64,000 nt of DNA, taken from NCBI RefSeq assembly GCF_007991635.1, contig NZ_BJYS01000001.1, positions 416,626-480,625 of the forward strand, in the 5' to 3' direction. Of this stretch, positions 1-9,620 are shown in pieces; the first letter of the stretch is position 1; each line of letters starts with the position of its first letter. This DNA is from Adhaeribacter aerolatus (GTDB taxonomy: Bacteria > Bacteroidota > Bacteroidia > Cytophagales > Hymenobacteraceae). The notes below the pieces were generated by a model. It worked only from the letters and a program-made list of their open reading frames with translations, had not been told where the DNA came from and did no database searches. Both the position numbers and the translations under genes were made by a program.

Positions 1-332
1 GTTTAAACCTTTACTGCCAACAGAAAGGCAGCATAAAACTGATTTTTTCAAGTTCGGGTTATAGGAGCCAAATACAGCCTGATAAAATAATCAGAGCCAA
101 CAGAGAAGAGTTAAATTTTAGTTAAAATAAAGAAAATTCTCCTAAAAAACAATTTCTACGGACTTTTAATTTGTATTCAGGCAGAGATTAAGAATTGGCC
201 GGCTAAAGAATCAGGTTATCTTTTGAGCAATTTTCCGACCCTGTAACAGCGATGGCATTATAGGTTCCACCGCCTACTTGCGCGGAACTGCTTATAGGCA
301 ACCACAACCTTAATGGAATAAGAGCATAGGCC
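1..332. other. Intergenic region at window edge
   Basis: No convincing gene, tRNA or strong hairpin is visible in these 332 bases. The stretch lies downstream of the leftward gene that ends at 333, and no clear U-tract terminator was found for that gene. Confidence 0.5.
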
Positions 333-830
333 TTACATAATATCTATGGTAATTTCGAAACTCTTGATGGGTTTATTTTCCTGATCTACGCTGTTGCTAT
401 TTTGCTCTAACATAACGGTGTAGGAGCCCCATTGGTACGTGGTTTGGCTTAAGCCTTTGGCATTTTTAGACGAAACTTTCCGCATATTTTTACTCGTTAT
501 CTGTCTTTTTAACGCTTCAAAAGTCTTGGCATCCAGGGTAGCGTAAGAGAGTCGGCGGCATTTATTATCTTTATAAAAATAAACCAGCCAGTTTTGGGCA
601 AACTGGTCCGCTTTAGACAAAGCTGAATGTTTCCAGGTAAGCCGGCCGGCTGTGGTTTCGGTCGGGACTTTGGCTTCACTTAAAATCCATTTTTTTTCTG
701 CTACATAACTACTTACCGCCGCCGAATCGCGTTTGGTTAAACTTACCAGTTGCTCAAAACCAAAAACTTGTCCGAAAGATGGAACAGAGAAAACGAAAAA
801 CAAACTAACTACCAGAAGTAAACGCATCAT
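333..830 (-). CDS. Small secreted protein of unknown function
   Basis: The 165-residue product starts with two Met codons and a hydrophobic run (residues 3-15) ending SVPSFGQ, a typical Sec signal peptide cleaved near residue 20. The mature part is about 145 residues, hydrophilic and rich in Lys and Ser, with no second membrane segment, no lipobox and no sorting domain. I do not recognise a family. It is a single-gene unit with more than 500 bases of non-coding DNA upstream. Coding status rests on the intact frame and signal peptide; the exported location is inferred. Confidence 0.7.
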   Translation of the reverse strand: MMRLLLVVSLFFVFSVPSFGQVFGFEQLVSLTKRDSAAVSSYVAEKKWILSEAKVPTETTAGRLTWKHSALSKADQFAQNWLVYFYKDNKCRRLSYATLDAKTFEALKRQITSKNMRKVSSKNAKGLSQTTYQWGSYTVMLEQNSNSVDQENKPIKSFEITIDIM

Positions 831-1391
831 TAAATATAATTAACACCCAAAGTTAATCCTTTTAAATAAAACAGAGCAACTATTTAGCCTAAATAAATTG
901 TAAAAATCCAATAATTCCAAAATCAGGAAATAAAATTATATATTTATCTAATTTTGGAATTTATCAGGTTGTTAAATCTTTAATCGCGTTAAATAGATAA
1001 GGAATAGCCTGGTTCAGTTCTTCTGTAAACTGCCTAGGTTAAACTTTTAAACATTAAGTCAGCAAACTTACCCACAGAAAATAACCTGTTTAAGGCAATT
1101 GGGTAAAACTTTTTACAGTTCTGATTCTAATACTCATTCTAAGTATTTTTAATACTTAGTCTTGCATTATTCTAAAAAACTACTGGATTTTTCTTATCTT
1201 ACACTTTAATCTAATTTTAAATTAGGAGCTAAAGCTGTTCTTTCTACAATAACCCTGAACAATTCGTAGCTTTTAAGCGCAGTTGCTGGAGCTTGAAGGC
1301 AGTAAATTACCATAGCACGGCTAAGTCGGGTCTGCATTTTATGTCTGAGCAGAAATAATTAAAAAGAAAAAGCAGGTACACATAAAAAGGT
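831..1391. other. AT-rich intergenic region between divergent genes
   Basis: This region separates a leftward secreted-protein gene from the rightward PAS-LuxR gene and should hold both promoters. It contains the short inverted repeat AATTCCAAAAT/ATTTTGGAATT around 915-961 and a palindrome at 1139-1159 listed separately. No other gene is apparent. Confidence 0.5.
1139..1159. repeat. Palindrome CTAAGTATT-TTT-AATACTTAG
   Basis: Perfect 9-bp arms surround a TTT centre about 230 bases upstream of the PAS-LuxR gene. It could be an operator or a small hairpin. A related AATAC/GTATT inverted repeat lies just past the same gene at 2354-2376. Confidence 0.4.
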
Positions 1392-2180
1392 ATGAATGAA
1401 CATCTGAATAGCGGGCAGCCTTCGTTAAAGAAGATATTAGAGCGGTACCAGCAAAGCAAACCCGGCACTTCTTTAGAGGAATATGAGTTTTTGCTTAACC
1501 GCAACCCACTTCTAGAGAAAATATTTATCGGTGCCGATTGTGCCGTGGCTATCTTTGATGCAAGCCAGACCAATTACCTGTATATAAGTTATAAGCTGGA
1601 ACAATTGTTGGGTTACTCGGCCAATGTTTATCACCAGGGGGGCTTATGCTTTACATTATCTAAAATTCACCCCGATGATGTAATGAGCCTGCTGGGCATC
1701 TTAGAAAAGGAAATCTCTTACATCGCTGATTTGGTGCCGGCTCAACGGCTGGAATATCGTTCCAGCTATGACTATCGCATTCAAAAATCTAATGGCAACT
1801 ACATCCGGGTACTGCAACGCAACCTCGTTTTAAACCTCGATACTGCCGATAACATGCTGCACGTGCTGGTTGTGTTAACCGATATTACTCATCTAAAAAA
1901 AGATCATACCAAAATCCTCCACATTATAAACAAGCAAGATACCGGCTTTGCCTACCTCTACAACCTGACCGATCAACGGATTATAAAAGATACTTTTTTA
2001 AGTAAACGGGAGAAGGAAATTCTTAAACTATTGGGGAAGGGATATTCCAGTAAAGAAGTAGCAGACGAACTGTTTATCAGCATTCATACCGTAGAAACCC
2101 ACCGGCGCAATATGCTCGAAAAAACAAATATAAAAGATACTTCCTGCCTGGTTCATTTTGCTATTCTGGCTGGGTTTTAA
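1392..2180 (+). CDS. PAS domain LuxR-type transcriptional regulator
   Basis: The 262-residue protein has a PAS-like sensor fold at roughly residues 45-170 (LLGYSANVY, IHPDDV and the closing VVLTDIT strand). A LuxR/FixJ-type helix-turn-helix follows at about 198-262 (LSKREKEILKLLGKGYSSKE and VETHRRNMLEK). There is no receiver domain, transmembrane segment or kinase, so it probably senses a cytosolic or membrane-permeant signal directly. It is a single gene, with AATACTTAG-like palindromes on both sides that could be its own operators. Family assignment is strong; the ligand and targets are unknown. Confidence 0.88.
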   Translation: MNEHLNSGQPSLKKILERYQQSKPGTSLEEYEFLLNRNPLLEKIFIGADCAVAIFDASQTNYLYISYKLEQLLGYSANVYHQGGLCFTLSKIHPDDVMSLLGILEKEISYIADLVPAQRLEYRSSYDYRIQKSNGNYIRVLQRNLVLNLDTADNMLHVLVVLTDITHLKKDHTKILHIINKQDTGFAYLYNLTDQRIIKDTFLSKREKEILKLLGKGYSSKEVADELFISIHTVETHRRNMLEKTNIKDTSCLVHFAILAGF

Positions 2181-3184
2181 TATCTGGCTAAACTCACATA
2201 TAGGAAAATACAATATATACAAAATGTAATTATACAGATGAGCTCTATATTTTGGCTATTGCCGGCTGAAGAAAGAGCATTCATGCCTGTATGGTAGCAT
2301 TATAGTTGAAGTAGCAATAATTAATCAATAAAGAAAAGTTTAAAACAATTCACAAAATACTTATACTTAGTATTTTATTTAGGTACTAGAGTAGTTACCT
2401 TTACCGATATTACTGCAGGAAATAATAATTGAAGCTGCTTTTTTAAAGGGAGAAGAGACAGCTACCAACACTACCGGTTCTTAGCTTTAATAGTATAGGC
2501 TGCTAAGATATTTACCGATGATCTGATAAATTAACACCAAATTTTCACTTATATTTTTTAAAATTCACTGCTGCTTAAGCAACTATAACCAAGGTTAAAA
2601 TCCTATTTTGGTATGGGAGATGTGCTTAAAGAGCAAAACCTGGAAAAACACGTCCTTAAAAGTTAATTCGCATAAAAGTTATTCTTTTGGCCATGGAAGC
2701 GCGGCAATCTTAATTGCCTGAAGCGCAAATGCCTTAAATATTTAGCTACTGCACCACTTGCCTGCTATTTACCCTTAATAGCAATGGCTTTACACTCAGG
2801 CTTAATCCGCCAAATCTTAATCCGCCAAATCTTAATCCGCCAAATCCTCCTAATTAAAATAGGCTACCTATTTTCCTGCGTCCGGAAGCAGGCAAGCTGT
2901 ACCCGGTTCCTCTCTTGCCATCTAGCTTGTCTTATATTTTTTATCATTTACCTATTTTATCATTTGCCCAAAATGTTAATCAGTTTTAAACATTTAACCT
3001 GTTTCGTAAGTAATCGCCGCTGCTATTGATAAGTTATAATTGCCCGCACCGCATGAAAACCAGAGTACAGGCCGGCGAATTAAGAAACAGATTAAACTCA
3101 CTAAATATCTTTAAAACACAGTTATTCATAATTTTTTACAAGAGTTCTTTTTACAAGAGTACTTCACCAATTAAAAACAAGATC
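2181..3184. other. Intergenic kilobase with a short tandem repeat
   Basis: About 1 kb between the PAS-LuxR gene and the secreted protein starting at 3185. It contains the inverted repeat AAAATAC/GTATTTT at 2354-2376 and three copies of a 15-bp unit at 2801-2845. An 81-codon open frame at 2784-3029 is generated partly by that tandem repeat and has no recognisable family, so it is not called a gene. No RNA gene was recognised. Confidence 0.5.
2801..2845. repeat. 15-bp tandem repeat, three copies
   Basis: The unit CTTAATCCGCCAAAT occurs three times head to tail without a mismatch. The repeat is in non-coding DNA about 340 bases upstream of the next secreted-protein gene. Confidence 0.85.
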
Positions 3185-4003
3185 ATGAAAACATCAGAAA
3201 AAACCAGCATAAATAAAATCAAATTCCTGATTCCCGCCCTAATGCTAAGCTTAGTGCTGTTATTAGCCGAATCAGCCATGGCTCAGGCTCCTACTAAGAA
3301 TAAAAAGGTCGATAAAATTCCGCATGCCGAGTTAAAAGAAGCAAAAGTAATAGCCCGGGTTACTACCAACGTACAAGAAATTGCGCCTATGAGAGTTAAG
3401 CTGAATGTACTAAATCCCACCGGCAAAACTGTTCGTATCTCTATTCTCGATTACGCAAACCTACCGGTGTATCAGGAGTCTTTTACCGGAAGAGAGTATA
3501 ACAAAATTTTAAATTTTACTTCTACTGCTGCCGGCCGGTATATGCTTCGGATTACCGGGCCCAAACAGGTGGAAATCCGGCGTTTTGCCATTAACAGCAA
3601 CTTTAACCGTAACCTAACACCTTCGCCAATGGAAAATCACAATCCTGCTGAGGTAATGGCGGCTATCTACCAAAACGAAAAAAATAAGATTGTACTGCAC
3701 GTAGTAAATAATACGGGGAAACCAATAAGTTACGTTTTACGGAACAGTAACCAAGAGGTGTCATACCGGGGTGTAATAAGAGCAGCTACATTCAGTAAAC
3801 TTTTTGATTTCACTGAATTAGGCGACGGCAACTACTCTTTTGAAGTACAGAATCAATCGCAGAAGGCAGCATATCGAACATTTGCTCTGCATACTGCTTA
3901 TGATCGTTCCTTTGCCTGGACTGATAAACGCGGCCGGCCGCTTAAAGCAGTTGGTTCATCGCCCATATCACTCAGAACCAATACCCTCAGAACCAATGAT
4001 TAA
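3185..4003 (+). CDS. Secreted protein with two copies of a beta domain
   Basis: The ATG at 3185 gives a signal peptide with a hydrophobic core at residues 13-29 ending SAMAQ. Upstream in-frame starts reach 3026 but would bury this signal behind 53 unlikely residues. Mature residues hold two similar segments, about 54-145 and 154-245. Each has a strand like KLNVLNPTGK or VLHVVNNTGK, a central NLPVYQESF or NQEVSYRGV strand, a G(R/N)Y turn and a closing RRFAINSNF or RTFALHTAY. The pattern resembles Bacteroidota sorting-domain-like beta sandwiches, but the family is not certain. No catalytic motif is visible, so a cell-surface or periplasmic structural role is a guess. A strong terminator follows. 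Confidence 0.75.
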   Translation: MKTSEKTSINKIKFLIPALMLSLVLLLAESAMAQAPTKNKKVDKIPHAELKEAKVIARVTTNVQEIAPMRVKLNVLNPTGKTVRISILDYANLPVYQESFTGREYNKILNFTSTAAGRYMLRITGPKQVEIRRFAINSNFNRNLTPSPMENHNPAEVMAAIYQNEKNKIVLHVVNNTGKPISYVLRNSNQEVSYRGVIRAATFSKLFDFTELGDGNYSFEVQNQSQKAAYRTFALHTAYDRSFAWTDKRGRPLKAVGSSPISLRTNTLRTND

Positions 4004-4023
4004 AACTTAGCGGGCAAATAGAC

Positions 4024-4064
4024 AAACCAGTTGGCGGTATAACAACAGCCAACTGGTTTTGTGT
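4024..4064 (+). terminator. Rho-independent terminator after the duplicated-domain protein
   Basis: The arms AAACCAGTTGGC and GCCAACTGGTTT are perfect 12-bp complements separated by 12 bases and followed by a T-rich tract. It begins 21 bases after the stop codon. Confidence 0.8.
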
Positions 4065-4848
4065 TTTAAGCACTTTTTTCTTTTGTAATTACTACTCAGA
4101 ACCTTAATACAGCATAAGGCAAAGAAACAATCAAGTGTTAATCTACTAAACTAATCCGGCGTTTACTTGTACGCGGGCCTTGTTGCCATAAGGCCATTTT
4201 CTATCTTTAAACCTTCCGAATTATTATGCAGCAGGCGTGCCCCAAAACGCATTACAGCTTTTCAAATTCTACTCACCACCTATTCAAATCCTCTCCCCTG
4301 ATACTGCTCACCTTAATTTCTGTGTAGGGGCTGATTATAAAAAATGCAACCGCTCCTTATTCCTCCCTCCTCCTTATATTTTCTTATCTCTTCATTTCAG
4401 GTCTAAAGGCAAATAGGCGTAAAAGCAGTAGCTACAAATACGCTGGAAGAAGAAACATAAAGCTGCCCCAGCTACAGCAATTTATTGCCGCCCACATCAA
4501 CGCCTTCCGCATAAACGGTCCTATTTCCACTCAACAGCTTACCTGGCAGTACTACCTACAAATAGGTAAAATTCTTGTTTATTAAATTATATGTAGGTTT
4601 TTTAAACTTTTATTCTCTATATTTTGCCTGTTCCTTATTTTACCCGCAAAAAGAGGATTTTATAGATATGAAAAAATTGTAACAAAGCAGCTAATTCTCC
4701 CGCAAACCTGTATAAACAGATATTAAACCAACAAAGCAGCTTTTTCAATAAACAATATATTAATGTATAAATATAAATTTTTTAATCTGAATATATAAAT
4801 TATTACATTTATCTGTCCTTACTTTTTCTAATTTAAAATTTAAACACG
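4065..4848. other. Intergenic region upstream of the peptidase gene
   Basis: About 780 bases, AT-rich in the last 250. An open stretch of roughly 50 codons ending at 4585 reads like protein but has no start codon or recognisable family, so it may be decayed coding sequence or chance. The promoter of the peptidase gene should be in the AT-rich part; no clear TAnnTTTG box was found. Confidence 0.4.
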
Positions 4849-7800
4849 ATGAAACACAATCTACTTCGAGGGGTCCGGTATGTCTTTTACGCCGGATTGT
4901 TTTACTTTCAGATACAAACGGGCTATACCCAATCTCCTAAATATACCGATGGCAATAAATACAAAGTTTCGGCCGATCTGCGGGAGCTAAATAATGCGCC
5001 CGTTAATGCCCGGATGCGAAAAGCACTGACTGGACCACAAAAATTAGATTTGCTCCAGATAGAGGATGGTTATGTAGCCATTGATGCAGTAGCTGAGGGA
5101 ACAGATGGGCAAGCGTTACTGCGTCAGCTTGAAAGCTTAGGTTTAAAAAAAGGTGTCTTTTACAAGCGGATTGTTTCGGGCTATTTTCCTGTAGATAAAA
5201 TAGATGAACTGGAACAGGTAAAAGCCCTGCACAAGGTTTCGCCGGCTTATAAATTGCAGCATGGTGCCGGCGCAGTAACTACCCAGGGCGAAGCAGCCTT
5301 AGCCGCCGACAAAGCCCGTCAGCAATTTAAGGTTTCGGGCGTTGGTTCTAAAGTTGGGGTTATTTCGGATTCGTACAGCTCCGACCCTGCCGGGGTAGCT
5401 GCCGGTATTTCTTCCGGCGACTTACCCGCCGATGCCCAGATTTTATTAGATGCAGTAGGCGGAACAGATGAAGGGCGAGGTATGGCCGAAATAATACACG
5501 ATGTAGCGCCAGGCGCTAAAATTGCTTTCCATACGGCACTGGGAGGCCAGGCTGTTTTCGCCAATGGTATTCAGAAACTGGCCCAGGCAGGGTGCAATAT
5601 TATTGTTGATGATGTTATCTATTACGGCGAGCCCATGTTCCAGGATGGCATAATTGCCCAGGCAGTGGACGAAGTAGTAAAAAAAGATATAGCCTATTTT
5701 AGTGCGGCGGGTAATAATAACCGGCAATCGTACCAATCTCCTTTCCGTAATTCGGGCCAGGAAGTTGTTGCAAATGGTATTAACTTTGGCGTGGCCCACG
5801 ACTTTGGCAATGGTGATATTACCCAAACTATCCAGATTCCGGCGGGTGGCACCTTCGTAATCCCTTTTCAATGGGACGATCCTTTTTACTCGGTTAGTGG
5901 CGGAACCGGGGCCCGAAGCGATTTAGACGTACTGGTGTTCTTCAATGGCAGCCTTTTAATAAATTTGTCGTCTACGGAGTATAACATTAACCGCGATCCC
6001 TACGAAATTGTGGGCGTATCTAACCCTTTTCCCACAGACATCAATATTGAAATTGTAATTACTAAATTCGAAGGGCCTGATCCCCGCATAATAAAATGGA
6101 TAGACTTTGGAGAAGGCACGCCCCTGGAGCATCATACCAAAAGTTCTACTATTTACGGCCATTCTAATGCCCAGGGGGCAATTACAGTTGGGGCTACGGC
6201 CTGGTTTAATACGCCGGGGTTTAATCCCAATCTTACCCGGCCGGTAATAAATAGTTTCTCATCTGCCGGCGGCACACCCATTCTTTATACATCCGCTGGC
6301 CAACGAACCGCTCCTAATATCAGACAGAAGCCAGAGGTAGTAGGTCCGGATGGGGGCAACACAACTTTTTTCGGGAACGACCATTCCGAAGATGCAGACA
6401 CTTTTCCTAACTTTTTTGGGACCTCAGCCGCCGCTCCACACGTAGCCGCCGTAGCCGCTTTAATGCAGGAATCCCGCCGCAACAGCCTGAGCCCAGCCGC
6501 CATTGCCAAGAATTTAATAAGCTCCGCCATTGACATGAATGATCCGCTGACACCCGGCTTCGACACGGGTTTCGATTATCAGACCGGTTATGGTTTTGTG
6601 CAAGCCACCAAAGCCCTAGAAACTACCCTAACTTACGGCTGCAACCTTTCGCTTACTACCAAAGTAACGCAGGCGCAGCCCGGCTGGAACTGGCCCAACG
6701 GTGTAGGCGCCATAGATTTAACAGTTTTGGGAGGAACAGGCCCGTATACTTATCGCTGGAACTCCGGTACCGCTACCGAAGACCTGCCCAAAGCGACCCC
6801 GGGCTTGTATAGTGTAACTGTGACCGATGCTACCGGCTGCTCGGCTACCACCACGGTAAATGTGGGTGTTATAGATACCCCGCTAACCGTAACCTCTTCG
6901 CATACGAATGTGTCGCGTTACGGGGCGGCAGATGGCTCTATAGATTTATCGGTAATTGGCGGTACCGGCCCTTATACTTTTAAATGGAATGCCGGCGCAG
7001 CAAACGAAGATTTGTCCCGCGTTACCCACGGCCTCTACACCGTTTGGGTAATAGATGCTACCGGCGATTCGGCCTATACCGCTGTTTATGTATCGGCTTA
7101 CAAAGAGCCGTTGGCCTTACAAACCGCTCATAACCCAGCTTCCCGCTCGGGTGCCGACGATGGCTCGATAGATTTAACCGTTATTGGGGGTGTAGCGCCA
7201 TATACCTACCGCTGGAATGCCGGCGTAGCTACCGAAGACTTACCCAGGGCCACGCCGGGCCTTTATACCGTAACCGTTACCGATGCCACCGGTGCTACTG
7301 TTACTACTTCGGTTTATGTGTCAGTAAAAGGCCAGCCACTCGCCTTGCGAGCATCTCATACCGATGCTTCCGATTGGGGAAAAGATGATGGGTCGATAGA
7401 TTTAACTATCGTGGGCGGAGTAGCCCCTTATAAGGTTAAGTGGAATGCTGGCAGCGCGATGGAGGATTTGCCGCGGGTGTTACCCGGCATTTACAAGGTA
7501 ACCGTAACTGATGCCAAAGGCGCAACCGCAACCCTTACCGTGGAGGTGGGTGTGCGGGGAACCAAATCACTCTTAGCGGCCCGCAAACCCGATACGGCTC
7601 TAGCTTTAAACACCAATCCGGATAAAAAAACCAGCCTAACCGCGTATCCGAACCCGGTTAATAATAAAGCAACCATTGCGGTAACGTTAAGCCAAAGCGG
7701 TGATTATGCGCTGGAGGTATACGATTTAAAAGGCAGTTTAATAAAAACGCTGAAACAAGGCAAGGCTCAGGCCGGCAAAACGGTAGAAGCCGAATGGGAA

Positions 7801-7884
7801 CCCCAAACTACGGCCAAAGGCATCTACCTATTGCGCCTGAAAACTCAGCACGAAGTACAAAACCTGCGCTTAATGGTAAACTGA
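4849..7884 (+). CDS. Secreted S8-like serine peptidase with SprB-type repeats and T9SS sorting domain
   Basis: The 1011-residue protein has an N-terminal signal region (about 1-28), a propeptide-like part to about 150, and a subtilase fold at about 160-600. Asp174 lies in GVISDSYS, Asn289 in SAAGNNN, and Ser526 in FGTSAAAPHVAAVAAL. Where subtilisins have HGTH, this protein has DEGRGM with Glu208; the nearest His is His217 in IIHDVAPGA. Four repeats of about 75 residues follow (roughly 600-905), each with DGSIDLTVIGG, a PYTYRWN-like strand and LYTVTVTDA, resembling SprB repeats. Residues about 930-1011 (YPNPVNN through GIYLLRLKT) form a type A T9SS sorting domain. It is therefore probably exported by T9SS and released or anchored outside. 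It is a single-gene unit with a strong terminator. Confidence 0.9.
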   Translation: MKHNLLRGVRYVFYAGLFYFQIQTGYTQSPKYTDGNKYKVSADLRELNNAPVNARMRKALTGPQKLDLLQIEDGYVAIDAVAEGTDGQALLRQLESLGLKKGVFYKRIVSGYFPVDKIDELEQVKALHKVSPAYKLQHGAGAVTTQGEAALAADKARQQFKVSGVGSKVGVISDSYSSDPAGVAAGISSGDLPADAQILLDAVGGTDEGRGMAEIIHDVAPGAKIAFHTALGGQAVFANGIQKLAQAGCNIIVDDVIYYGEPMFQDGIIAQAVDEVVKKDIAYFSAAGNNNRQSYQSPFRNSGQEVVANGINFGVAHDFGNGDITQTIQIPAGGTFVIPFQWDDPFYSVSGGTGARSDLDVLVFFNGSLLINLSSTEYNINRDPYEIVGVSNPFPTDINIEIVITKFEGPDPRIIKWIDFGEGTPLEHHTKSSTIYGHSNAQGAITVGATAWFNTPGFNPNLTRPVINSFSSAGGTPILYTSAGQRTAPNIRQKPEVVGPDGGNTTFFGNDHSEDADTFPNFFGTSAAAPHVAAVAALMQESRRNSLSPAAIAKNLISSAIDMNDPLTPGFDTGFDYQTGYGFVQATKALETTLTYGCNLSLTTKVTQAQPGWNWPNGVGAIDLTVLGGTGPYTYRWNSGTATEDLPKATPGLYSVTVTDATGCSATTTVNVGVIDTPLTVTSSHTNVSRYGAADGSIDLSVIGGTGPYTFKWNAGAANEDLSRVTHGLYTVWVIDATGDSAYTAVYVSAYKEPLALQTAHNPASRSGADDGSIDLTVIGGVAPYTYRWNAGVATEDLPRATPGLYTVTVTDATGATVTTSVYVSVKGQPLALRASHTDASDWGKDDGSIDLTIVGGVAPYKVKWNAGSAMEDLPRVLPGIYKVTVTDAKGATATLTVEVGVRGTKSLLAARKPDTALALNTNPDKKTSLTAYPNPVNNKATIAVTLSQSGDYALEVYDLKGSLIKTLKQGKAQAGKTVEAEWEPQTTAKGIYLLRLKTQHEVQNLRLMVN

Positions 7885-7912
7885 TTATTGGTTTAGCGTA
7901 TAAGTAAACGCT

Positions 7913-7950
7913 ACAAAAGCCGTTTGCGCCTGCAAACGGCTTTTGTATTT
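7913..7950 (+). terminator. Terminator after the peptidase gene
   Basis: A perfect 15-bp hairpin, ACAAAAGCCGTTTGC/GCAAACGGCTTTTGT with loop GCCT, lies 28 bases past the stop codon. The arm itself ends in a T-rich stretch. Confidence 0.88.
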
Positions 7951-8140
7951 CACAGCTCCTCTAATAATAATTATAAATTAAAATGCCATCTGCTTCTTTC
8001 ATACCATAAGAATTTGCCACCTGCTACCAGTTTAGCTATAGCGTAACCGGTGGTTACAATAAAGACAAGTTGGTAGCATATCTAAGCTGGGGCCCAATCT
8101 TTATGTAAAACAGAAATAATACCGGTATAATATTTACCCT
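7951..8140. other. Short intergenic spacer between convergent genes
   Basis: The spacer lies between the peptidase terminator and the hemA terminator. No gene or repeat is recognisable. Confidence 0.5.
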
Positions 8141-8173
8141 AAAAACAAAAGCCCCGGACTTTTACCCCGAGGC
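8141..8173 (-). terminator. Terminator of hemA
   Basis: Read leftward, GCCTCGGG and CCGGGGC pair with one mismatch around a short loop and run into a U-rich tail (TTTTGTTTTT). It lies about 30 bases beyond the hemA stop codon. Confidence 0.7.
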
Positions 8174-8200
8174 TCCATTATCAGAACTAAAACAATACTT

Positions 8201-9460
8201 TTACGCGGTTTGCTTTTCCAGGTTAAATAAAGCTTGTAATCCTTCGATCAGAGTCTCCGACTCGCCCCGCTGGCAGGCCGCTTTCAACTCCAAAACAGGT
8301 AACTTCACAATTTTTTGCAAAATATTGCGGGTTACTTCTTCGAGTAAATCTTTTTCTACAGCACCCAGGTTTTTCATATAGCGGGCAATTTCCTGCTGCC
8401 GTATTTGCTCCAGGGTATTTTTAAACTGCTGTACGGCCGGTGAAATAGCCATTTCCTTAGTCCAGGCATTAAATTCAGCCATGGCTTCAGAGATTATTAC
8501 CTCAACCTGAGGCACAGCGGCCAGGCGTTTTTCCAACGCTACCGTGGCCCGGTTCCGAATGCTGTCGATGTTGTGTACCGAGGCGCCGGGTAGTTGCGCA
8601 ATGGCACTATCGATGCTGCGCGGCATTGATAAATCTATATAACTTTTCGGAGTAATTTCCTGGTTAGCCACAGCCGCGGCACCAATAAAAAAGCAATCGC
8701 CGGGCACCGACGAAATTACAACATCGGCTGCTTTTATCTCGTCCCAAACCGTTTCCCAAGGAGCAACTACCTGGTTACACTCCTCTGCTAGAGCTACTGC
8801 TTTGTTGTACGTCCGGTTAGTAATAACTACATTTTTCAGGTCGGTTTTTACAAAATTACGGCACACGGTTGCGCCAATATCGCCGAGGCCAATCATGAGC
8901 ACCCGCGGGTTTGGTATATTTTTAGTTAATTCCTCAACTAACTCTACGGTAGCATAAGCTACCGAGGCGGCACCATCGCGGAAGGAAGTTTCGTTGGCAA
9001 CGCGTTTATTCGCAAAAAAAATGGTGTGCAGCAAACGGTGCAGAAACGGTCCGGCCATCTCGGCATCGGCAGCCCACTGGTAGGCATGTTTTACCTGGTT
9101 CATTATTTGCATATCACCTGCCACCTGCGACTCCAGCCCCAACGTAACCCGGAACAAATGCTGCACCGCCAGGTTAGCTTCGGTTATGTGCCGGAAGTAA
9201 GGCGTTATTTTTTTTACACCTATAAAGCCTTTTTGCATGGCCAGTAATTTCAACATTTCCTGGTTATAGTCTTTATCGGCTACATAGTATATTTCGGTGC
9301 GGTTGCAGGTAGAAAGTACCAGCGCTTCGCGTACCGGGGTAAATTCTTTTATTCCCTCCAATAAATTCCGACAGGCGTTTTCGTTCAGCGAAACCATTTC
9401 GCGGATATCTATCGGGGCATTTTTATAAGATAATGTCAGGACTTTAAACTGATTCGGCAT
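8201..9460 (-). CDS. hemA: Glutamyl-tRNA reductase
   Basis: This enzyme reduces glutamyl-tRNA(Glu) to glutamate-1-semialdehyde with NADPH, the first committed step of C5-pathway tetrapyrrole synthesis, in the cytosol. The 419-residue length is normal. The catalytic domain carries the active-site Cys52 in STCNRTEIYYV, and the region LFRVTLGLESQVAGDMQI is the conserved family signature. The Rossmann NADP domain follows (VLMIGLGDIGATV), and the C-terminal helical dimerisation domain is present. It is divergent from hemJ, and hemE lies at 36997, so the window holds three heme genes at two sites. No leader or riboswitch was recognised upstream. Confidence 0.97.
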   Translation of the reverse strand: MPNQFKVLTLSYKNAPIDIREMVSLNENACRNLLEGIKEFTPVREALVLSTCNRTEIYYVADKDYNQEMLKLLAMQKGFIGVKKITPYFRHITEANLAVQHLFRVTLGLESQVAGDMQIMNQVKHAYQWAADAEMAGPFLHRLLHTIFFANKRVANETSFRDGAASVAYATVELVEELTKNIPNPRVLMIGLGDIGATVCRNFVKTDLKNVVITNRTYNKAVALAEECNQVVAPWETVWDEIKAADVVISSVPGDCFFIGAAAVANQEITPKSYIDLSMPRSIDSAIAQLPGASVHNIDSIRNRATVALEKRLAAVPQVEVIISEAMAEFNAWTKEMAISPAVQQFKNTLEQIRQQEIARYMKNLGAVEKDLLEEVTRNILQKIVKLPVLELKAACQRGESETLIEGLQALFNLEKQTA

Positions 9461-9620
9461 ATCTGTAATTATTCGTTACAAATTTCTGCCAAAACCGGGC
9501 CCAAAAACATGATCCAGGTCAACTTTCGGACAGATGTTTATCACTTCCGCCGCAGAAAATAAATTTTTAAAACAACCACATTGCCAAATGCTATGTAATA
9601 TTGAAGGAATATTTAACAGC

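Noticed and set aside
2784..3029. 81-codon ORF beginning in a tandem repeat
   Set aside because: The N-terminal part is only the 15-bp repeat translated, the rest is low-complexity hydrophobic, and no family or promoter is visible.
4430..4585. About 50 open codons with protein-like reading (KLPQLQQFIAAH...)
   Set aside because: No start codon, no recognised family and no homologous neighbour; could be decayed coding sequence but support is too weak.
5319..7676. Several minus-strand ORFs inside the peptidase gene
   Set aside because: They lie antisense to a clearly coding gene, have no family features, and are typical shadow frames.
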